Shown: positions 5,450 through 10,350 of the stretch, piece after piece | How positions within the stretch are numbered: the first letter of the stretch is position 1 | How the letters are laid out: each line of letters opens with the position of its first letter | Made by a program: the position numbers and the translations under genes | Notes under the pieces: generated by a model | Told to the model about the DNA's origin: nothing | Database searches by the model: none | The model's input: the letters and a program-made list of their open reading frames with translations, nothing else | Assembly: GCA_026415015.1 (NCBI GenBank) | Contig: JAOAHW010000231.1 | Location: forward strand, 1-10,350 | Reading direction: 5' to 3' | DNA: 10,350 nucleotides | DNA from: Syntrophorhabdaceae bacterium | GTDB lineage: Bacteria; Desulfobacterota; Syntrophorhabdia; Syntrophorhabdales; Syntrophorhabdaceae

Positions 5450-5881
5450 ATGAGCATCCTCAATATATTAAAGATAAGTGCATCAGGGCTCAAGGCTCAG
5501 CGTATACGCATGGAGACAATAGCCACAAACCTCGCAAATATTCATACAACGAGGACAGATGAGGGCGGGCCTTACTCAAAGAAAGAGGTAGTATTCAGGA
5601 CAGAGGACCTCTCTGATCAAGAGGGTTTTGGAAAGGTTCTCTCAGAAAAGATAGAAGGTGTAAAGGTGGAGGAGGTAACAAGAAGTAATAAGGGGTTTGA
5701 GAAGGTATATGACCCTGGTCATCCTGACGCAGATAAAGAGGGATATGTAACATATCCAAATGTGAATCTCATGGAGGAGATGGCAGATATGATCTCTGCT
5801 ACCAGGTCTTATGAGGCAAACATAAATGTTGTAAATACAACAAAAGAGATGTTTATCAAGACACTGGAGATAGGTAAGTAG
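5450..5881 (+). CDS. flgC: Flagellar proximal rod protein FlgC
   Basis: A 143-residue proximal rod subunit, a close match in size to FlgC of other bacteria (about 134-150). It begins MSILNILKISASGLKAQRIR, with the rod/hook family N-terminal motif completed by METIATNLANIHTT (21-34). The C-terminal half carries the characteristic YDPGHPDADKEGYV (87-100), then YPNVNLMEEMADMISATRSY (102-121) and EANINVVNTTKEM. These conserved ends form the coiled-coil bundle of the rod. The start was chosen from the GGAGG at 5438..5442. It begins one base after the flgB stop and ends 10 bases before fliE, so it belongs to the same transcript. There is no cleavable signal peptide, because export is through the type III route powered by the FliH/FliI proteins encoded downstream. 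Confidence 0.95.
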   Translation: MSILNILKISASGLKAQRIRMETIATNLANIHTTRTDEGGPYSKKEVVFRTEDLSDQEGFGKVLSEKIEGVKVEEVTRSNKGFEKVYDPGHPDADKEGYVTYPNVNLMEEMADMISATRSYEANINVVNTTKEMFIKTLEIGK

Positions 5882-5891
5882 GAGGGTAAAA

Positions 5892-6179
5892 ATGAAGATA
5901 GAGTCTTTACAGCTTCCTGTTTTTCCTGAAAACAAGGCAGTCAATGAGAAAAAGGCTACTGGTTCTTTTGTGGAGATACTCAAGGAATCTATTAATAAGG
6001 CCAGTGAGATAGAAAAAGAGACAGATAAGGAGATCCAGAGGCTTGCAACTATGGAGGGTAAGGACATCCATACCACAATGATCGCTGTGGAAAGGGCTGA
6101 TATGACCTTCCAGCTTATGATGCAGATAAGGAACAAGATTATAAATGCCTATGAAGAGATAATGAGGATGCAGGTGTAA
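5892..6179 (+). CDS. fliE: Flagellar hook-basal body protein FliE
   Basis: A 95-residue protein, near the usual ~100. FliE joins the MS ring (FliF) to the rod (FlgB/FlgC) and is one of the first substrates of the flagellar export gate. The C-terminal half is the conserved part: DIHTTMIAVERADMTF (58-73) and QLMMQIRNKIINAYEEIMRM (74-93), ending MQV as in many FliE proteins. The N-terminal third is variable and lysine-rich. A clear GGAGGG at 5881..5886, five bases before the ATG, sets the start. It sits between flgC and fliF, the standard order, matching its place in the structure. Confidence 0.94.
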   Translation: MKIESLQLPVFPENKAVNEKKATGSFVEILKESINKASEIEKETDKEIQRLATMEGKDIHTTMIAVERADMTFQLMMQIRNKIINAYEEIMRMQV

Positions 6180-6181
6180 TC

Positions 6182-7810
6182 ATGGCAGCAGCAGAGTTGC
6201 TTATAAATAATGCAAAAAACTTTATCAAAACCACCCCTAAAAATAAGCTCTATCTATATCTATTCATTATAATTGCCGTTGTAGGCGGCTCTGTTGTGGG
6301 TCTCTCTTTTATCCAGAGGGAAAACTATCAGCCTTTGTTTTCTGGTCTGGGGGTAGAAGATGCATCCATGATTGTGACAAAACTCAAGGAACAGAAGATT
6401 CCTTATAAATTGGGGCTTGGTGGCACAGCAATTTATGTCCCCAAGGAAAAGGTAAACGAGATAAGGCTCAGCCTTGCCTCACAGAATGCCTTACCAGGAA
6501 ACAGTGGGATAGGGTTTGAATTATTTGATAAGACCAATTACGGCATGACAGAGTTCATGCAGAATATTAATTATAAAAGGGCTATACAGGGTGAATTATC
6601 AAGGACAATTAACCAGATGCCAGAGGTAAAGGGCTCCCGTGTCCATATAGCACTACCTGAGAAGACATTATTTACTGACAGAGAAAAACAGGTCACTGCA
6701 TCAATATTTCTTAAACTAAAACCTGGTAAGATGCTGTCAAAGGATCAGATAAGCGGTATTGTTCAGTTTGTGGCAGGCAGCATTGAGGGTCTAAGACCAG
6801 AGAACGTTACAGTTATTGATTCTTCAGGAAAGATACTCTTCAAAAGCGGTGACAGTAATTCAACAATAGCCCTTACAGGCCAACAGTATGAACTCCAGAA
6901 AAATATAGAGAGAAAGATTGAGGAGTCGATCCAGTCTATGCTCGATGCATTCCTCCCTGCAAGCAAGTCTATAGTAAGGGCAAGTGTTGAGCTTAACCTA
7001 AAAAAGGTAGAGGTCGTTCAGGAGGAGTACAATCCTGAAAAATCTGTAGTATCCCAGATAAGAAAGAGCACAGAGAAGACAACAAATAAGGCTACAAGGC
7101 CTGGTGGTGTCCCAGGGGTTGCATCAAATGTCAATGTGGCACAAAAGAATGTACCTTCTAATGAAAGCGATAAGATAAGTGGTTCTGAGAAAGAAGATGA
7201 ACAGAGGACATATGAACTCAGTAAAAGCATAAAGAAGATAGTAGAGCCCTATGGTGATATAAAAAAGTTATCCCTTGCAGTGGTTGTGGATGGAAAATAT
7301 GAAAAGGTAAAGACTGGTAAGAAAGAGGAACTTAAATATACACCACGTTCACAAAAAGAGATCCAGGATATAAGAAACCTCATTGCCAGGGCAGTTGGTT
7401 ACAGTGAGGAGAGAGGGGATAAGATCGAGGTCTTAAATGTCCCCTTTGAGACTGAGGCCCTAACCGATGAAAAGAGCCTTATTGAAAGTACCAGCAAAAA
7501 AGAGATGATATATGACATAGTCAAATATGGCTTTTACCTGGCCATAGTGTTTGTCATCATACTGTTTGTAGTAAAACCATTGATAGGCATGTTCAAGGAG
7601 AGGGCAGCATCAATACCAATAAAAGAGCTTGATAAAGTCAAGGATGTCTATACTGTTGGACAGACGGCAAAGTCAGAGGCAGTGACTCCAGGTGCCCCGT
7701 CAGAAAAGGCCCCGAGCCTTACAGGCATGCAACCTGTAATTTCCAATGCCCTTCAGGATAAAGAACTTGTAAAATTGATACTTAAAGAATGGGTAAGAGA
7801 GGGTATTTAA
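6182..7810 (+). CDS. fliF: Flagellar MS-ring protein FliF
   Basis: A 542-residue inner-membrane protein that forms the MS ring, the base on which the rotor and export gate are built. A first membrane helix lies at about 23-44 (LYLYLFIIIAVVGGSVVGL) and a second at about 449-470 (YGFYLAIVFVIILFVVKPLI), with the large periplasmic region between. Typical family stretches include PLFSGLGVEDASMIV (51-65), YKRAIQGELSRTI (131-143) and VKGSRVHIALPE (149-160). Residues about 300-345 form a Gly/Pro/Ser/Asn-rich disordered loop, as in other FliF proteins. The cytoplasmic tail ends LQDKELVKLILKEWVREGI (524-542), the acidic/amphipathic end that binds FliG. At 542 residues it is close to E. coli FliF (552). 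It starts two bases after the fliE stop, and its TAA overlaps the fliG ATG by one base. Confidence 0.96.
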   Translation: MAAAELLINNAKNFIKTTPKNKLYLYLFIIIAVVGGSVVGLSFIQRENYQPLFSGLGVEDASMIVTKLKEQKIPYKLGLGGTAIYVPKEKVNEIRLSLASQNALPGNSGIGFELFDKTNYGMTEFMQNINYKRAIQGELSRTINQMPEVKGSRVHIALPEKTLFTDREKQVTASIFLKLKPGKMLSKDQISGIVQFVAGSIEGLRPENVTVIDSSGKILFKSGDSNSTIALTGQQYELQKNIERKIEESIQSMLDAFLPASKSIVRASVELNLKKVEVVQEEYNPEKSVVSQIRKSTEKTTNKATRPGGVPGVASNVNVAQKNVPSNESDKISGSEKEDEQRTYELSKSIKKIVEPYGDIKKLSLAVVVDGKYEKVKTGKKEELKYTPRSQKEIQDIRNLIARAVGYSEERGDKIEVLNVPFETEALTDEKSLIESTSKKEMIYDIVKYGFYLAIVFVIILFVVKPLIGMFKERAASIPIKELDKVKDVYTVGQTAKSEAVTPGAPSEKAPSLTGMQPVISNALQDKELVKLILKEWVREGI

Positions 7811-8811
7811 TGGACAATACATCTAATATCTCAGGATTAAGAAAGGCAGCAATACTCCTTTTAACTATTGATGAGAATCTATCCCAGGAGATACTGAAAG
7901 AGTTTGAAAAGGAAGAAATAGAGGCAATAGGAAAAGAGGTAGCTAAGCTTAAGTTTATACCCAAAAGTGTGGTAAAACAGGTGCATAACGAATTTTTAAG
8001 TCAACTTGAAAAGAGTGGTCCTGTTGTAGTAGACAGTCAGAATAGATTTAAGACCCTTATTAAAAAGAGCTTTGGTGATGAGAATGCAGAGACATACCTT
8101 ATGGCAATGGAATCAAGGGGAGGTGCCCCTGGAGATTATCTCAAGACATGCGACTCTCGATTGATTGCCACTACTATAAAAGGCGAACACCCCCAGACCA
8201 TCTCCCTGATTATTTCTCTTCTGCCACCAAAAAAGGCCTGCGATGTAATAAGCATGCTCCCTGAAAGAATCCAGGGCGATGTAATAACAAGGATGGCTAA
8301 CTTAGGGAGGGTAGACAAGGGTATACTCCTTGAAATAGAGGATATTATAAGGGAGCAGTTGCAGGACCTGGGGACGGGCGAGGAAAAACAGATGGGTGGT
8401 GTTAGTGCTGTGGCAACCATACTCAACCAGATGGATAAAAAGCGGGAGGGTGAACTCCTTGCCGCATTAGAGGAACAGGACCCTGACCTTGCCCAGAGAG
8501 TAAGGCAACTTATGTTTACCTTCGAGGACCTTATAAAGCTTGACAACAAGAGTATACAGACTCTCCTTAAGGAGATTACATCAGAAGAACTTGCCATTGC
8601 CTTAAAAGGTGCATCAGAGGCCATAAAAGAAAAGATATTTGCCAATATGTCAGAGAGGGCATCGGCCATGTTAAAGGAGGACCTTGAGGCCATGGGGCCT
8701 GTGAGGTTATCTGAGGTAGAACAGACCCAGACAAAGATTGCCCTGACTGCCAAGAGGCTTGAGGCAGAAGGTAAGATAATTATAACAGGCGAGAATGAGC
8801 AGTTTGTCTAA
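7810..8811 (+). CDS. fliG: Flagellar motor switch/rotor protein FliG
   Basis: A 333-residue rotor protein, essentially the same length as E. coli FliG (331). FliG sits on the cytoplasmic face of the MS ring, binds FliM and receives torque from the stator. The N-terminal domain begins after MDNTSNISGLRKAAILLLTI. The middle domain holds the FliM-binding EHPQ motif (126-129). A Gly-Gly hinge is at 196-197, the armadillo MFTF motif (MFVF in others) at 235-238, and the C-terminal torque helix is SERASAMLKEDLEAMG (281-296) followed by PVRLSEVEQTQ. The charged residues expected for stator contact are in place. An in-frame ATG at 7789 would give seven more residues but lies before the GAGAGGG at 7797..7803. 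The ATG at 7810 has 6-base spacing and overlaps the fliF stop (TAATG), indicating coupled translation. It overlaps fliH by 17 bases. Confidence 0.96.
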   Translation: MDNTSNISGLRKAAILLLTIDENLSQEILKEFEKEEIEAIGKEVAKLKFIPKSVVKQVHNEFLSQLEKSGPVVVDSQNRFKTLIKKSFGDENAETYLMAMESRGGAPGDYLKTCDSRLIATTIKGEHPQTISLIISLLPPKKACDVISMLPERIQGDVITRMANLGRVDKGILLEIEDIIREQLQDLGTGEEKQMGGVSAVATILNQMDKKREGELLAALEEQDPDLAQRVRQLMFTFEDLIKLDNKSIQTLLKEITSEELAIALKGASEAIKEKIFANMSERASAMLKEDLEAMGPVRLSEVEQTQTKIALTAKRLEAEGKIIITGENEQFV

Positions 8812-9445
8812 AAATCACCATAATATCGAACCCCTTAAATTAAAGTCCATTGAAAATATGGAAGATGACACAATAGATAAGGGAGATGAATTTATATCTC
8901 TTTTTGACAGAGAAAGTGTATATCCTGAAGTAGAGGATACTCCATCAGATAATCAAGGGGATGAAAAAATAGATATAGAGACAGAGACAAGGAGGATTTT
9001 TGAGGAGGCCTACAGGGAGGGTGAAAAGGCAGGCTTTGAGATGGGTATGAAAAGGGCTGAGCCTATAATAAAGCGTCTAAATACCTATATTGATGCCCTT
9101 TCTTTATGTAAAGAGGAGATGCTAAAGAGGGCTGAGACGCTCTCTGTAGAGCTGGCACTTATATTCGCAGAGGCTATAATATTAAAGGAATGTGAGGAAA
9201 AAAGAGATATTATCATAGAGATGGCAAAGAAGGCATTAGAGATATGTGAGGATAAATACGATATAATGTTAAGGATTAGAAAGGATGATATAAAGTATCT
9301 TTCAGAGGAGCTTGTAAAATCAATGAAGATTGTCCCTGATGATACAATTAAAGACCCAGGTTTTGTTATTGAAACGAACTTTGGTGATATAGACGGCAAC
9401 ATCTATACCCAGATAGATGAATTAAGAAAGAGATTCCTGACTTAA
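8795..9445 (+). CDS. fliH: Flagellar export apparatus protein FliH (FliI ATPase regulator/stator)
   Basis: A 216-residue cytoplasmic protein that forms the peripheral stalk of the FliI ATPase and delivers it to the export gate. The diagnostic feature is a short glycine zipper, GEKAGFEMG (76-84), in which Gly recurs every fourth residue. It is preceded by the acidic helix ETRRIFEEAYRE and followed by a long helix (about 85-130). The C-terminal domain contains DPGFVIETNFGDIDGNIYTQ (187-206) then IDELRKRF, the conserved FliH/YscL end. The N-terminal ~60 residues are acidic and variable and contain no Trp, unlike Salmonella FliH whose Trp7/Trp10 help bind the gate. The start at 8795 lies within the last 17 bases of fliG with only a weak purine run upstream. 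Met22 at 8858 is an alternative but has no better ribosome site. The fliI gene follows after one base. Confidence 0.88.
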   Translation: MSSLSKNHHNIEPLKLKSIENMEDDTIDKGDEFISLFDRESVYPEVEDTPSDNQGDEKIDIETETRRIFEEAYREGEKAGFEMGMKRAEPIIKRLNTYIDALSLCKEEMLKRAETLSVELALIFAEAIILKECEEKRDIIIEMAKKALEICEDKYDIMLRIRKDDIKYLSEELVKSMKIVPDDTIKDPGFVIETNFGDIDGNIYTQIDELRKRFLT

Positions 9446-9446
9446 T

Positions 9447-10331
9447 ATGGAGACAGATGAATTATTGTCTCTGACCCGAGAGGCACTTAAAAATTTTTAT
9501 CCATACAAGATATATGGTAAGGTAAACCAGGTAGTAGGGCTTGTTATAGAAGGAAAAGGCCCTATATCCTCTGTAGGAGATGCAGCGCTTATCTTTCCTG
9601 TTGATGGTTCAAACCCTATTGAGGCAGAGGTGGTAGGATTCAGAGAGGGAAAGACCCTGCTTATGCCCCTGGGTGATATAAGGGGTATAGGGATAGGTTC
9701 AAGGATACTCTCAAAAAGACAAACTGTAAATATAACAGTAGGGGAAGACCTTTTAGGCAGGGTAATAGATGGCCTCGGAAACCCCATAGACGGAAAAGGG
9801 CCTCTTAATTGTTTTGATACAACACCTGTCTACAGAGACACGGTTAACCCTATGAAGAAAAAGAGGATTACCGAAGCCCTCGACCTTGGCGTAAGGTGTA
9901 TAAACGGTCTCTTGACCTGTGGCAAAGGTCAGAGGATTGGCATATTTGCAGGCTCAGGGGTCGGTAAAAGCGTGCTCCTTGGCATGATAGCAAGACATAC
10001 TGAGGCAGACATAAATGTTATAGGGTTAATAGGTGAAAGAGGAAGGGAAGTCAGGGAATTTATTGAAAAGGACTTGGGAGAGGGTATAGAACGCTCTGTT
10101 GTGGTCGTGGCTACTTCAGACCAGCATCCATTAATAAGGGTAAGGGGGGCATTCTTGACAGTGGCTATAGCAGAGTATTTCAGAGATAAGGGTAGAGATG
10201 TCCTTCTTATGATGGATTCCCTTACCCGATTTTGCATGGCCCAGAGGGAAATAGGACTTGCAATAGGTGAGCCACCTACGTCAAAGGGTTATACCCCCAG
10301 TGTATTCTCCCTTCTGGCAAAACTATTAGAG
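9447..10331 (+). CDS. fliI: Flagellum-specific export ATPase FliI, N-terminal two thirds (3' end cut by contig edge)
   Basis: An open frame of 295 codons, running without a stop into the adapter at 10332. FliI is usually ~440 residues. It is the hexameric, F1-beta-like ATPase that energises export of rod, hook and filament proteins. The N-terminal domain includes GKVNQVVGLVIEGKGP (24-39) and the GRVIDGLGNPIDGKGP turn (104-119), as in F1/FliI/YscN proteins. Walker A is AGSGVGKS (168-175), a FliI-type P-loop. GERGREVREF (196-205) supplies the catalytic Glu201. Walker B is VLLMMDSLTRF (252-262) with Asp257, followed by MAQREIGLAIGEPP (264-277), which separates FliI from F1-beta. The Arg finger and C-terminal helical domain lie beyond the window. 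The ATG is one base past the fliH stop, with only a weak upstream purine run. The truncation is from assembly, not a pseudogene. Confidence 0.96.
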
Positions 10332-10350
10332 CTGTCTCTTATACACATCT
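10332..10350 (-). other. Nextera/Tn5 mosaic-end adapter, reverse complement (library artefact)
   Basis: The last 19 bases, CTGTCTCTTATACACATCT, are the exact reverse complement of the first 19. Translated in the fliI frame they would give Leu-Ser-Leu-Ile after KLLE, where FliI proteins normally continue with Arg-Ala-Gly. That confirms that genomic sequence ends at about 10331. Confidence 0.98.

Noticed and set aside
5642..6136. A 164-codon minus-strand open frame opposite flgC and fliE.
   Set aside because: It spans two confidently identified plus-strand genes and their intergenic ribosome site, and its translation looks like antisense of conserved helices.
7789..7809. An upstream in-frame ATG for fliG adding seven residues.
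   Set aside because: It lies before GAGAGGG at 7797..7803, while the ATG at 7810 has ideal spacing and a one-base overlap with the fliF stop.
8136..8753. A 205-codon open frame on the minus strand opposite fliG.
   Set aside because: It lies wholly within the unmistakable FliG gene, has a low-complexity Ser/Ile-rich translation typical of a reverse shadow, and shows no recognisable domain.
1..10350. Terminal 19-base inverted repeats resembling transposon ends.
   Set aside because: They are the exact synthetic Nextera mosaic ends; no transposase gene lies between them and both cut through genes at the contig edge.

Overview
This window is a piece of a chemotaxis and flagellar gene cluster from a Gram-negative-type, motile bacterium whose flagellar genes are under sigma-54 control. 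The base composition leans to AT, and the genes favour ATA for Ile and AGG/AGA for Arg. That codon habit, with an flrBC-type two-component pair fused to a flgBC-fliEFGHI operon, would fit an uncultured Nitrospirota or Desulfobacterota-like lineage. The taxonomic guess is weak and rests on gene order and codon habit only. The first and last 19 bases are the Nextera/Tn5 mosaic-end adapter in opposite orientations, so the window is a whole contig with untrimmed library adapters. Real sequence covers about 20..10331.

Left part (20..598): the last 25 codons of a CheY-like receiver protein, then a complete cheX (CheY-P phosphatase family). Next comes a 501-base gap (599..1099) with no long gene. 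It holds a good sigma-28 (FliA-type) promoter match on the minus strand, directly upstream of a 44-codon minus-strand reading frame with its own ribosome binding site. It also holds a near-palindrome resembling a perfect one found later in the window.

Middle part (1100..2730): a full-length NtrC-family sigma-54 activator with an intact receiver domain. It sits where Vibrio and Pseudomonas place the flagellar master regulator flrA/fleQ, just ahead of flrB/fleS and flrC/fleR. After its stop are a perfect 18-bp palindrome and two further copies of its GTCAAT core. A textbook sigma-54 -24/-12 promoter then ends so close to the next ATG that the predicted transcript has essentially no leader.

Right part (2731..10331): one tightly packed plus-strand run in the order flrB (cytoplasmic PAS histidine kinase), flrC (sigma-54 activator), flgB and flgC (proximal rod), fliE (rod/MS-ring adaptor), fliF (MS ring), fliG (rotor/switch), fliH (ATPase stator), fliI (export ATPase, cut by the contig end). 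Junctions are 1-17 bp overlaps or gaps of 10 bp or less, so this is very probably one operon. The sigma-54 promoter ahead of flrB therefore appears to drive both the sensor/activator pair that stimulates sigma-54 and the basal-body genes it is expected to control, a positive-feedback layout.

The structural genes are ordinary. The points deserving attention are the sigma-28-linked small frame, the apparently leaderless sigma-54 transcript, the shared palindromes, and the receiver-competent regulator in the flrA slot.
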